Source: Lactuca virosa
Lineage: Eukaryota > Streptophyta > Magnoliopsida > Asterales > Asteraceae
Direction: 5' to 3'
NCBI GenBank assembly: GCA_928212115.1
Contig: CAKMRJ010005523.1
Coordinates: 97,962,079-98,026,078 of the forward strand
Length of the DNA: 64,000 nucleotides
The notes beneath the pieces were generated by a model that did not search any database, was not told the origin of the DNA, and saw only the letters and a list, made by a program, of their open reading frames with translations. Each line of letters starts with the position of its first letter. Position 1 is the first letter of the stretch. Made by a program: the position numbers and the translations under genes. Shown here one piece after another: positions 11,097 to 22,010 of this stretch.

Positions 11097-11158
11097 CATG
11101 CTCCAAGCATGTACACTATGTTTTTCTTAAACAATAGCTTTGCCATACACCAAGTATG
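11097..11158 (-). repeat. Two class C mini-hairpins, copy 2
   Basis: CATGCT-CCA-AGCATG (11097-11111) and CATAC-ACCAA-GTATG (11144-11158) are the counterparts of the pair at 4902-4962. Confidence 0.5.
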
Positions 11159-11852
11159 CACTCTATGTTTGTCTATGATCCTTACTTTGTGAAATAAACC
11201 AATTGAACATAATTTCAATGATTCTAATTTCACACTCCCAAATCCTTATCGAAAAATGTGAGAATTTCAAATTCCTATCATTTATCGAAATCTGTTTAGA
11301 TTTTTAAACTTATATGCACTGACCCTCCTGTAATGAATATGTACAAAGTCACAAAGACTTGTCAACAGTCATTATAAGGTATTCCAATGGAGATCAACTC
11401 CATGGAAACTAAGTCTCATATTCAAAGTACATTGCTTTGGACATGCTTCTTGCATAAGTTTTCTAATCTTACACAGATAACTTCCACCTATGGAGACAAC
11501 TCCATATTCTCATTTTGACTATCACTTCTGAATAAGAGATGCCTCTTTTCAGAATATGTCAATATGGTCCTTCCAAAATTAGCACTATACTTCCAACTGT
11601 CCCTGAGCAACCAATATTTGGTAAACCTCAGATTGTCCTCGACAATTGCTTAATCATTTTAGTCATATCCAATTCTAGACCTTTTCCCTTCTTAATGCCT
11701 CTGGGCATTTGGAAAAAATTTAGAAATGACAAATATTATAGCACATGCAATCGATCCTGTACCCAAAGCAAATGGTACACGATTCATGATGTCTCACATA
11801 AAGACATGATTCTAGACTAGTCTTTTGCTACAATATTTTTATTTGCCATGTT

Positions 11853-11904
11853 TTCAAAATTTGACTATGAAGAGGGATGTCGTAATCATAATCGAATTTT
11901 GAGA
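11853..11904 (-). repeat. Class A stem-loop, copy 2
   Basis: TTCAAAATTTGACTATGA pairs with TCATAATCGAATTTTGAGA around AGAGGGATGTCGTAA, a near-identical class A loop. Confidence 0.55.
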
Positions 11905-12326
11905 ACGCAATATTATAGAATTCCTTAAGTTGAACCAATCCAACATGAAATTCATATATATATTCTTGACTAAAGATTATTAAGGTCTCAATCTAAGCCT
12001 TTAGAACTGAAATGAAGTAATCCTCTCCCTTAATTATAGCAAAACAACTTTTTCAATCCCTGCAGCCTCACGAATTGAAACTTTTGTTTCTATAATTAAC
12101 ATTGCTAACTTGCAACACTAACAATAATTATCATGCTCCCACTAACATGATGATTATTAGCATAACACTTATGCTCCCACTAGCTTTGACATGTACTCAG
12201 AAATCAGCTGGACTTCTAGAAATCAATACTTATTGACTTTCTTACCAAAGTTCAGATTTCTGATACGAGATGCTTTGATAAAACTTTATCAAATCATACA
12301 CCTTTCCTTAGATAGCATGCATGTGT

Positions 12327-12387
12327 GTCTAAACAATTTCAGAACTATGAAAAGGGATGCCGTAATCATAGTCTCAATTGTTTAGAC
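12327..12387 (-). repeat. Class A stem-loop, copy 2
   Basis: GTCTAAACAATT..ACTATGA and CATAGT..AATTGTTTAGAC form the arms around the loop GGGATGCCGTAATC. It matches the hairpin at 3695-3757. Confidence 0.6.
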
Positions 12388-13039
12388 ATTTTGCCATCTG
12401 CTTCAAATCTACTTGGTGAAGTGTTTCCTCACCATCATTTTCATGAATCGGAGAGAAACCTTATGACCCTTAGATTTTATGGTGTATGTGTTCTTATCCA
12501 TGTGAATCGTCAAAACCATAGTCACAAGACAAGGATAATGACAAATCCAAACTCATATGAACTGAACTTATGCAATCTTAACTTCTTGCCACCTGGCAGT
12601 ACAGGGCCTGCCATTGCTTCCAAGTTGTTATGCAACCAATTGAGAACTTTCAGAACTCCTATGCAAAGCCAACTTTAACTGGAATGGGCACAGAATATGT
12701 CAACACGATAGGTTTAAACCTCAAGTCGTGTGCTAGTGAAGAACCTCAGGTTTTATTCTTGATTAGTTCTTGAAATTCTTTTTAGGATCTTTAAGACTCC
12801 CACTATCCTCTTGACATATAAGACTATCTTGCCAAATATTCAAGAGATAGTGCGGATTCTTTATCAAGACAAACACTTCACACAATTGGCCTTAGTTGGT
12901 CTTTGTTTTATCCAAAACATCACAACTTACCAATTTCAAATGTACAAGAGTAGGACACTTTTACTCTTACATTTGACAAGTGTTAAACCTTTCTTTAAGA
13001 TATGTCACTCAAGTTACAATCTTGGAGTATGACTCTAAG

Positions 13040-13400
13040 AATTGTTTTGGAACGAAGTATGACTCATCTTCTGATCTAACCATTTCAACAATTCATGACT
13101 CCTCTTCTTAGTCATAAGAATGCACTAAGATGTCCTTAGAAGACCAATTGTGATGTGGTTCTTAATCATTAAGATGATCACAAAACACGATACTAAAGTA
13201 CTCTCCCATCTTTTCAGATTTGAGAAACTTTATCTGTCTGCCTAATTTGATTCTTCCCATTCGTTCTGCCATACATTGAGACTTTTCCAATGTTTCAGAA
13301 TTATTCTTAAACTTGTAAGTATAACCATATTTACTAAACTTTAGTAAATCATGACGAATAGTCTTAACGAGCTTTGTGGGTGGACTTGACCAGTGCACAA
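13040..13400 (-). pseudogene. Copia integrase-core relic, copy 2
   Basis: This is the same segment as at 2585-2960. It preserves FSKYGYTYKFK and the following catalytic-core-like stretch (readable frame 13162-13398), then degrades. It has no active-site set and no adjoining domains. Confidence 0.6.
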
Positions 13401-13899
13401 GAATGTGTACTCGATCCCTTAGTCCTTACTTGACTCACACATCGTGTGAACAAGTCTTAATTTTCCAATGCTTGAAAGTTCACATTCATCATACTATTCA
13501 ACTTACATGATTCCAAGTTTCTATCCAACTGAAGCCTTGGGAATGAGAATCTTTCCTTATTTGGTAAATTATGACACTACCACAAACGAAAGAATCAAGT
13601 CCATTTTTTTCAAATATTGCTATCAATGGAATCATATAAACAACCATTTTCCACAAATGCCATTGTAAGGATATTTAAAATAAATATAAAATTAAAAACT
13701 TTTATTTTATTTCAAAACTTTGCGGAAAAAACTTATCCTTATAGTGCAAATGCATACGGAAAAACTTGTTGTTATCTATTCCTAAGCAATATATCATAAC
13801 TCCTAAGTAACAGCTTCAAAATTCTGATGCGATTGAAATCCACCTACGCGATCAGAATCATCATATACTTCCTTTAAGCTTTCTCTCTATTCTTTGATT

Positions 13900-13984
13900 C
13901 TTAAAACATCACATGTGACCCAGTCACATCATGTAATGAGGATCTTAGAATAGAAACTTAATAGAGTTAGATAATGGGCTCTAC
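13900..13984 (-). other. Candidate intron, copy 2
   Basis: On the - strand CTTCAG is followed by GTAGAG and the segment ends TGTTTTAAG after 85 nt. It matches the candidate intron at 2011-2090. Confidence 0.4.
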
Positions 13985-14580
13985 CTGAAGTAGAGTCAGA
14001 CTTATTGACTTTAACATCCTTAGGTAAATTGGCAGCTTTGCAATCAACGCCCCTTCCTTTGGCAAAATAAACATATGGACCCTTTGGTAATGGGACTATC
14101 TCAGACTTAGCCTTTCTCTTTACCATTTGGTCAACCGGGTTGACTATGGCCAATCCCTTTCCATTGGGAAGAGAATGCTTTTCTGGATTTCCAGTGTCAC
14201 CATTGTCACTGTCCATAAAGTTTTTGGGAAGTTGATCTTCTAATCAAATTTGCTTTACTATCGTTCCAAATCATTACTGATTCAGCAGCACCAAGCAAAT
14301 AGATATGATCATTAAGGTTCATGTCATAGTCTGTTTCATAGTAGTCCCAAAGGAACTCACTATGTGACTTAGAAAGTGATTGAACATCCAACTTTCTCAA
14401 GACTTTGACACCCAACTCTCCCAGCTTGTCAATATGTGACTTCATCTCTAAGATGTGATCACACATAGACCTTGCTTGCCATTAGGGCTTGAGTGACCTT
14501 GAACTTGTGGGTTAGGGAGAATAATTGGAGGAGGTGGAGGAAGTAAAGTTCCAAGAGATTTGGGAAGATCATAGATGTCT
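13985..14580 (-). pseudogene. Copia gag relic, copy 2
   Basis: Two overlapping frames (14206-14466 and 13929-14216) carry the gag core, including the stretch around LLGAAESVMIW and the basic linker GNPEKHSLPNGKG. The zinc knuckle region is degraded: the expected cysteines and histidine are not in register. The candidate intron 13900-13984 follows. The relic would not encode a complete Gag. Confidence 0.7.
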
Positions 14581-14668
14581 GAACTAGAATCCTTTGGGAG
14601 ATATTCAAGATAGTTGATCTAAGTCCTTAATATAACACCCCAATATGAATATTAAGGCTAGGATCCAA

Positions 14669-14722
14669 CAACCTATTTATAACTGGAAGAGGGATGCCGT
14701 AATTCGAGTTATAAAATAGTTG
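14669..14722 (-). repeat. Class A stem-loop, copy 2 leader
   Basis: CAACCTATTTATAACT (14669-14684) pairs with AGTTATAAAATAGTTG (14707-14722) around a loop holding GGGATGCCGTAATTC. Confidence 0.6.
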
Positions 14723-14868
14723 AAGGTAGGTAAATGACGATTTACCAATTTCCACCATGAAAAACGAAATAATGTAATTAGGTTTTTAATTGGATTTGAA
14801 ACTCCTAGATCTTTTGAGATTCATTGAACTTTTCAATGGCATGTTTCAATCTCGAGTGTGCCCTTCAG

Positions 14869-15086
14869 GTTTTGTGACTGGGATGCCGAGGATCACAAAA
14901 CAAGGTGTGAAGTAACCATGCAAATACTTGGTACCCTTAATATTTACCCCTCAATCGATGTGTCGGTTAACCACACGAGCTCCACCGATACTATGATAAA
15001 TATTAAGTTACCCTTTGCCTACTTTGTTAAATCCAGGTTAGTGTGCCGGTTAACCACACACGCTCCACTAACGGTTTAAACAAAGT
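14869..15086 (-). repeat. Three leader hairpins of copia copy 2 (one class A, two class B)
   Basis: The class A hairpin (14869-14902) has arms TTTTGTGA and TCACAAAA around GGGATGCC. The first class B hairpin (14936-15007) pairs CTTAATATTTA on the left with TAAATATTAAG on the right. The second (15021-15086) pairs ACTTTGTTAAA..GTTAGTG with CACTAAC..TTTAAACAAAGT. Both class B loops carry GGTTAACCACAC. Confidence 0.6.
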
Positions 15087-15479
15087 GCAAAGTGTAATTT
15101 CATGGATTAGCACCTTATTCACATTTTCCTAAGTAACTAAGATTGGGAATTTATAAGTGTTAGTTACTTAGTATTTATCATTAATACTTTTAATGAAGGG
15201 AGAATTATAGTCCTTGTCCTACCCGTTCGGCTAACGACCCTCCACCCGTCAAGGAAGCGGTGGGTGAGAGTGGACACCCATTAAACTGCCATTTTATAGG
15301 CAGTAACCTTATACCCCCCTTATAGACCGGCTTCGTGAATGAGGCCTACTAACGGGTAAGACTGACTTTACTCTTATACATATATTAAATATTATTAACT
15401 TATAATATATAAAGTATAAGGGTTGAATTTTAACTTGTAAAATTCTAAGGGCTAACTTGGAATTAAAGTATTCATAAGT

Positions 15480-15860
15480 GAAAACTTTTCAAATTCCAAA
15501 ACTTGAGGGCAAGTTTGAAACTATTCAAAACTAATTAATTCCATAACTTATGAGTTTAAAGTAGTTTAAATTAAAAAAAACTCTTCAAGTTCCATAACTT
15601 GAGGACAAGTTATGGAAGACTTTAAACTAATTAATAAAAAAATAACTTTTTTTTTATTGTAACTTATGGAACTAATTAAGGTTACACTTTTTTTTTTTTA
15701 ATGAAGAGACTCTTGAACCTCCATAACTTGAGGATAAGTTATGGAGTCATAAAACCATTTAATTAGAACTAGACTCTTCATTTTGTAAACCTTGCCAACT
15801 TTTATGAGTTTTATGATTCTTAAATGGACTTTTCATATAACTTGAGGACAAGTTACAAAA
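15480..15860 (-). repeat. Class D hairpin cluster, copy 2
   Basis: Repeated short palindromes share an AGGA-type tetraloop. The clearest is CCATAACTTG-AGGA-CAAGTTATGG at 15592-15615; others lie near 15500, 15720 and 15838. The region between them is A/T-rich and non-coding. Confidence 0.6.
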
Positions 15861-16199
15861 ACACACTTTGGAATCAACTCTTAGATTAAAATGGATTGAA
15901 AACAACTATTTCACACAACTTTTCTATTAATCTAAGAACCTCATAAGAACAAGATAATTCAAATCATCAATCTTCAAGAAATTAGCATGAACATACAAAC
16001 TAATACAAATCTTGAAATTATGACAATTATCTTAGAATTTGGATTAGCATGAACATTACCACATCAAAAACAATTTTATAAGTCCAAAAACATCTTAGGG
16101 TAATGTCCTAGTCCAATTCCAGCCAAACAATCGAATATATGCCATCCAACTCGATTGTTTTTCAGCTACTTTTGCAAGTATAACAAGAAAACAAGCCTA

Positions 16200-16212
16200 G
16201 GCTCTGATCCCA
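16200..16212 (-). other. Primer binding site of copia copy 2
   Basis: On the - strand TGGGATCAGAGCC follows the 5' LTR after one base. It resembles TGGTATCAGAGC, complementary to the 3' end of initiator methionine tRNA, with one visible mismatch. Confidence 0.7.
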
Positions 16213-16213
16213 C

Positions 16214-16365
16214 TGTTGGGTTATGAGCATTCTAACCTCCTAAGTGTAACATGCAACCCTAAATACCTTGGATCTATGTTTTCTCTATTATACATACAAT
16301 TATGAACATCCAAGGTATTATCCTAATCTAGCATACAAAATAATAAATATAACAAGATTGAATAC
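16214..16365 (-). repeat. Truncated 5' LTR of copia copy 2
   Basis: Only the end of the LTR next to the primer site remains (about 152 bp), matching 9451-9604. It stops abruptly at unrelated sequence. Confidence 0.75.
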
Positions 16366-18985
16366 TCCCTGACACGCCATTCGCAACCACTCCTCCTACG
16401 AGTAAAGATGAGAAATCTAAGAATTCCCACATTTGCCTCTAATCCTTATCAAATCAGGTGTACCCCCACCTGTAAAATCACTTGAGACATTCACCAAGAA
16501 CTTTATGATTCGAGACTTCATAACCAATACCCAATCTTGATAATCAACCCCTAATAACAACTAGCGAACAAACGAGATTATAATGAAAACATTTCCCTGA
16601 GACTTTCTGATACGCGACTGATACTCCCCACAACCCTTAACTGTTCCCTTTATCCAAACCAGTTAATTTGTGAGTCTCCAGACTTCCATCAACGCTCCAA
16701 AACCTAAAGTACCACAAGCAGAAGAAATGAACAATCATGATCACTTGGCCCACATCCTATAACTGGAATACCCCTACAAGGTCCTCAACATAGGTCTAGA
16801 TTGCATCCGAGCCCTAACATGAGTCTGGTATGCCCTACCCGGCCCTTAGCCCATGTTTGTAATGCTCCTGATATCACATCGATCTTGTCAACATTACATC
16901 ATTTGCCCAACACTCTGGGGGCCTAAAGATACTCACCTCATTCCATCGCCTTGCAGGGACCTAATCAACGTCCCTCTTAACGCTAACCGTGCACGACCAT
17001 GCCATAACCTTACCACGAACAATTCCTTTCATAGAACAAGTTGCTACCAATGAAAACCTTATGAAATCATGGTCGCACACGGCCAGCGAGTAGATTAAAC
17101 GGTCGTGCTCTTGATCCAATTCAAAGGCTATAACCCAAAAAGAACCATGCATATAATTCGAACCAAACGCTCCATTGATATCCTAACCAGCCCATATACA
17201 TCCCTCTCGATAATATATAATGAATTTAACACAATGCACACCCATAGGGAACCCATAACCTCATCCAAAAAAAGGCAGAATACCAGAGTTCTATCGAAAC
17301 AAAAAACCTCAATAATTAACAGAAGTCATCCTCATGATCGATCGAAACAACCCATACTTGATTGAGATTGAACAGATCCCACCAATACTTAACTATTTAA
17401 CTAAAACCTTGGGGGTCATCCGAAAATGTAACTAAGGCTCTACTCAAGTCCATCCAATTACCAACTCCAAATTCTGGACACCCAATATCCAAGAACATCG
17501 CCCAAACGCGAGTCGAACCTAAAGATATATCAAAGAATCCGTTGAACTTCAACTAATACAGTCCAATAATTCCGAAGAATCTCCGTTTTGATGATGAATG
17601 AAGTGACCAATGGTCGAGAACACAGTGACACTTAATCCAGAGAACAAAAACTCAGGCGGAGCTGAACATACCCGTCTCTGGAAATGATATATCGATCGAC
17701 ATCTGCCCACTCTAAATTGAAAATAGCAATCCAAACAACAAGCTGACAAATCCCTCAACAACTGATACTTAACCTGAGTGATCCTAGTGGATCCTCATTT
17801 ATAAATTGGCATTCCGAAAGGAAACAATGACTACACGAGCTCCTTGACCAAATAATTTCTGCTGGGAGACGATTCGCGTACCTCCTAAACACCTACATCC
17901 GATAGCTGCTTGCTCTACGCCCCCAACTTGACCAAATTTTGAACCGAGATCCCACATAATCGCACTGAAAATCCCTATGGACCATTCCTCCAATATCACG
18001 AACTCGAACAAATCAATGATCCTCCAAGCAGAATACCCAATTCTCCCCCACTTAGGGTTCGAACTACCACCCACTGGCGTTGGCATTAAATTATAACTCA
18101 AACCGGCTCAACCAGGTACAAACCGTCCCTGACTCTTGGAATGTATAACACACTCAGGATGATCTTCCAGATAAGGACCAATAAAATCCTAAGAGAATTA
18201 TGAATTTCAGTTGAAGACCTCTGAAATTTTCCCATCATAACCACTTTAACCATAAGGATTTCATGGAAATGCATGTGCAAACACTGACTTACGATCCAAA
18301 ACATAAACTTCTTGCCTGTAATCCCAACCGACAATCCGGTACCTGACATGTCTATATCTAAAGAAAACAAACCCTTGATTGCATCACAAAACATCCATAC
18401 CGCATCAATCCTCATGTGCACTCCCACTCTAACATACTGTCTCCAAACACTGCGATCAACAGACCCTATCCATGGTTTACATCCTAACTATGACAGTCAT
18501 AAGACTGCTCACTCCTTCTCCGAATTCGGAAAACTGAAAGGGCATAATCCTTGCCGCGGATAGCAATAATCCAATCCATCAATCCACCACTCAACTTCTA
18601 GCTGCAATCCCCAAGCCGATCATAACAATCGTTTCCTTCTTGAGTCCTGCGACTCAATGCATGACCTCGATCAAAACCCTCAAGACCTCCAAACCAAAAT
18701 ACTCATCTAGGTCTGTACCATTCAACCCAAACCGATATTTCCACTGGGGCCTGAAACAATTACCAAACCCATCCTCGTGCCTGAGCAACCATAACCAAAA
18801 GATCGACAGATACGGAACCACTGCCATGAATCATGGTATCAAACCATGTTATCTCTCCTGACCAGCCCTTAGAATCCCTTAAACTCTCCTTGATTCGAGT
18901 ATAGATCTTGTGCTTCTAGTAGTACAGGCCCAATACTACCTTCCACACCTATCCATACTTTCCTCAAGGATCATCTGGGTCCTCT
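16366..18985. other. Unassigned degraded region
   Basis: No domain is recognised in this 2.6 kb. The - strand has open frames (17549-17761, 17799-18101, 18098-18427) rich in Trp, Phe and Ile. Comparable composition is seen in long untranslated parts of plant gypsy elements, but no homology could be established from sequence alone. No LTR edge was found. Confidence 0.35.
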
Positions 18986-19029
18986 AAGACATATTCATAA
19001 AATACTCTCGTTACCTGCTCAACAGCAAA

Positions 19030-19836
19030 ACAACCTCTTAGATATTAATTCTTGGTCTTTATACCAGTTAGATATTAATAATGCTTTTCTTTATGGAGAT
19101 CTTTCTGAAGATGTTTATATGTCTCTTCAACCTGGTTATTACACTACAAAATGATACCAGAGTTTGCAAGCTTGTTAAATCCTTATATGGATTGAAGCAA
19201 ACCCCTAGGAAGTGGAATGAAAAATTTGCGTTCTTCTTGTTCATGTTTGGGTTAAAACAAAGTGTAAGTGATTATTCTTTGCTGGTTAGGAATTTTGAAG
19301 GTTATGTTACTGTTTTATTGGTTTATGTGGATGATATAATTATAACTGGAAGTCATGAAAGTGAGTTGAAAAAGGTCAAAGATTTCTTGAAAACTCAGTT
19401 TTTGATCAAAGATCTTGGTTTTCATAAATGTTTTCTGCGAATTGTAGTGGTTAGTATTTATGATGGGTTATGCCTGAATCAAAGGAAATACTATCTAGAA
19501 CTTTTACATGAATATAGGATGCTTGGGTGTAACATGTTGCTACAGCTCTTGAAACAAATCTTGTTGTCAATTCTAGTGATCAAATTAAAAAATGATGAAT
19601 TGTTAGTAAATATAACTAAGTTTTAAAAGCTCATTGGAAAATTGATTTATCTCACCATCACCAGACCTGATATATCTTATGTTGTTCAAGTTCTAAGCCA
19701 GTTTATGCATAAACCTAGGAAGTCCCATTTAAAGATTGCTTTTAGATTATTAAGGGTTTTGAAAAATAGTCCTAGTAAAGGTATTTCTATAACTAAATTT
19801 GATGGTTTTGAGTTAAAAGGTTATGTATTTCATTAA
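19030..19836 (+). pseudogene. Copia reverse transcriptase / RNase H fragment
   Basis: The fragment begins at LYQLDI, in the palm domain of a Ty1/copia reverse transcriptase. It continues with CKLVKSLYGLKQTPRKW and the catalytic YVDDIIITGS (near 19324), then the thumb, and into the RNase H approach ITRPDISYVVQVLSQFMHKP. A frameshift near 19145 and a TAA at 19624-19626 break it. No gag, integrase or LTR of this element is present. It differs from the gag-only copia family and shows that enzyme-bearing copia elements exist in this genome. Confidence 0.85.
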
Positions 19837-19952
19837 GATTCGGGAAAACCATAGTTTTCAGAACTAGATATCTACAAGGGAGAAATTCAAGTTAATTGAG
19901 TTAAGTCCTTAATATAACACCCAAATGGAATATTAAGGCTAGGACCCAACAC

Positions 19953-20002
19953 AATATTTTGCAATTCAGAAGAGGGATGTCGTAATCCAATTGTAAAATA
20001 TT
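19953..20002 (-). repeat. Class A stem-loop, copy 3
   Basis: AATATTTTGCAATT (19953-19966) pairs with AATTGTAAAATATT (19989-20002) around GGGATGTCGTAATCC. The loop matches copies 1, 2 and 4, but the inner stem differs (GCAATT/AATTGT against ATAACTT/AAGTTAT). Confidence 0.65.
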
Positions 20003-20146
20003 TGTAGGTAGGTAAATGACGATTTACCAATTTCCACCATGAAAAACGAAAATGAATATTAGGTTTTAAATGAATTGAAATTCCTAGATTATTTGATATT
20101 CATTGAACTTTTCAATGACACGTTTAATCTCGATTATGCCCTTCAT

Positions 20147-20363
20147 GTTTGTGACTGGGATACCGAGGATCACAAACAAGGTTTGAATAACCATGCAAAT
20201 TAGCTTGGTACTCTCGATGTCATTAATCACCTAATCAATGTGTCGGTTAACCACACACGCTCCATTGATCAATGATAATTTACGAGAAACCCATTGTCAT
20301 CCTTCATTAGTTCACATTAGTGTGTCGGTTAACCACACACGCTCCACTAACTGACCAATAAGG
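20147..20363 (-). repeat. Leader hairpins of copia copy 3 (one class A, two class B)
   Basis: The class A hairpin is at 20147-20177 (GTTTGTGA/TCACAAAC around GGGATACC). Class B hairpins are at 20213-20286 (inner stem ATCAATG/CATTGAT) and 20301-20363 (inner stem TTAGTG/CACTAA). The first inner stem differs from the ATCG/CGAT stem of copies 1 and 2 but is still paired. Confidence 0.6.
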
Positions 20364-20979
20364 TGCAATGTGCAATTTCATAGGTTAACATCAAATTCAC
20401 ATTTTTCCTAAAGTAACTAAGATTAGGAATTTATAAAGCGTTCAGTTACTTTGTATTTCATTATACTTTTAATGAGGATTAGGGTGTCCTATCAAACCCG
20501 TTCGACTAACGACCCTCCACTGGTCAAGGGTGCGGTGGGTAAGAGTGGATACCCAATGACAGTCATTTTACAGGCTGCTTCCTTAAAACACCCCTTATAG
20601 ACCAGCTTCGTGAATGAGACCTACTAACGGTAAGACATACTTTTTACTTATACATATATAATATATCAAACTTTTAATTTTATAAAGTATAAGGGTGCAC
20701 TTTAAACTTTTAAAATAGTTGATGGTTTAATCTATTAATAAATTATACTCTTAATTTAATTAAACTTAAACCACGTTATTATGGATTTATTAATCTTCTA
20801 TTTTAATTAAACATTTAATCAACTTAATAAAATCCATAAGAGTGTAATTGAACTATTCAAAAAAACGTCAAGGTTCAAAATATAAAAATTCAAAATTAAA
20901 AACTATTTAATTAATTTATAAGTTATGAACCCAAGAGTTGCACCTTTTGAAACCTTTCATTTACAAGAGTTTTAGAATT

Positions 20980-21200
20980 CAATGTTTCTTAATTTTAGAC
21001 TTTTCAAATATCAAAACTTGAGGACAAGTTTTGTAACTCTTTTAAAACCTTTGAATTCCAAACTTGATGACAAGTTTTGTAACTCTTTAAAAACATTTTG
21101 AGTTCCAAAACTTGATGGCAAGTTTGTAACTCTTCAAAAAAAGACTTTTAGAATTCCAAAACTTAAAGAAAAGTTTTGTAACTCTTCAAAAAATTTAGAT
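20980..21200 (-). repeat. Class D hairpin cluster, copy 3
   Basis: CAAAACTTG-AGGA-CAAGTTTTG at 21012-21033 is followed by related units near 21058, 21109 and 21160 with loops ATGA, ATGG and AAGA. Confidence 0.6.
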
Positions 21201-21439
21201 CAAATTTTAAACTAATAAAATTATCATACATTTTTTATCTCTTACAAATTTGACATAATGCAACTTTTATAGCAAGCTAGTTTCAAATTCACAATTATCT
21301 TAAAAATTTGACAACTATCTTTTAATTGGATAGGATAACCATTACCATATTAGAAAAAATAGTTTTTATGATACAAAACAGTTTAAGGTAATGATCCAAC
21401 TCCAATTCAGGCCAAAAACCCCGAAAAACTGCAAACAGG

Positions 21440-21535
21440 CTATCCGACTCGTCGAATCAGATTATGGACTCGTCGAGTTCATCACTGATGAACATGGACT
21501 CGTCGAGTTCATGTATGGACTCGTTGAGTCCTTCA
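21440..21535 (-). repeat. ACTCGTCGAGT motif cluster next to the primer site
   Basis: Several copies of the quasi-palindrome ACTCGTCGAGTTC lie between the leader and the primer site of copia copy 3. The same motif fills the LTR of the unrelated gypsy family B (38860-39290 and 47090-47540). Confidence 0.65.
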
Positions 21536-21609
21536 GTCAGAATGCAAATTTTCAACTTTTTCAACTTTGAACAATTAATCTATGCATCTATATAACAGAT
21601 GACACCCAT

Positions 21610-21622
21610 GGCTTTGATACCA
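21610..21622 (-). other. Primer binding site of copia copy 3
   Basis: On the - strand TGGTATCAAAGCC follows the 5' LTR after one base; it differs from the initiator-tRNA site TGGTATCAGAGCC at one position. Confidence 0.75.
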
Positions 21623-22010
21623 CTGTTGGGTTTTAGGTACTATAACACTCTTATGGTGCACATACAACCCTAATAGCTTTGGATCTAAGTTTTCTCTAGT
21701 TATACATACAACAAAAAATATCCAAAGAATGAAGCCTACAACTAGCATACAATGTTGATATTTGAATCATAAAATACTAGTTAGAAGATTACCTCTTGTT
21801 ATAGTTTGTAGAGTTTTTGGCCTTTCAAGAGCCTAGCACCTCAAGTGTGATGCATCAAATGTCTTACAACAAACCAAGAACAAAAGGAGGAACTTGAGAG
21901 AGAGGTTTGGAGACATAAAAATCGTCTAGAGCTTCTTAGAATCACTAGTCACGATTTTTGGTTTAAAGGCTACATATATATAGTGTAGAATTCCAATGGT
22001 CATTTGTAAA

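Larger units (their letters stand above)
9451..16365 (-). mobile_element. Gag-only Ty1/copia element, copy 2
   Basis: This is an almost complete element on the - strand, with a 3' LTR (9451-10191), non-coding region, integrase relic, gag, structured leader, primer site and a 5' LTR cut to about 152 bp. It parallels copy 1 in the same order. No reverse transcriptase is present. Confidence 0.85.

Noticed and set aside
17549..18427. Possible membrane proteins on the - strand
   Set aside because: Hydrophobic composition alone; no start context, domain or continuous frame.
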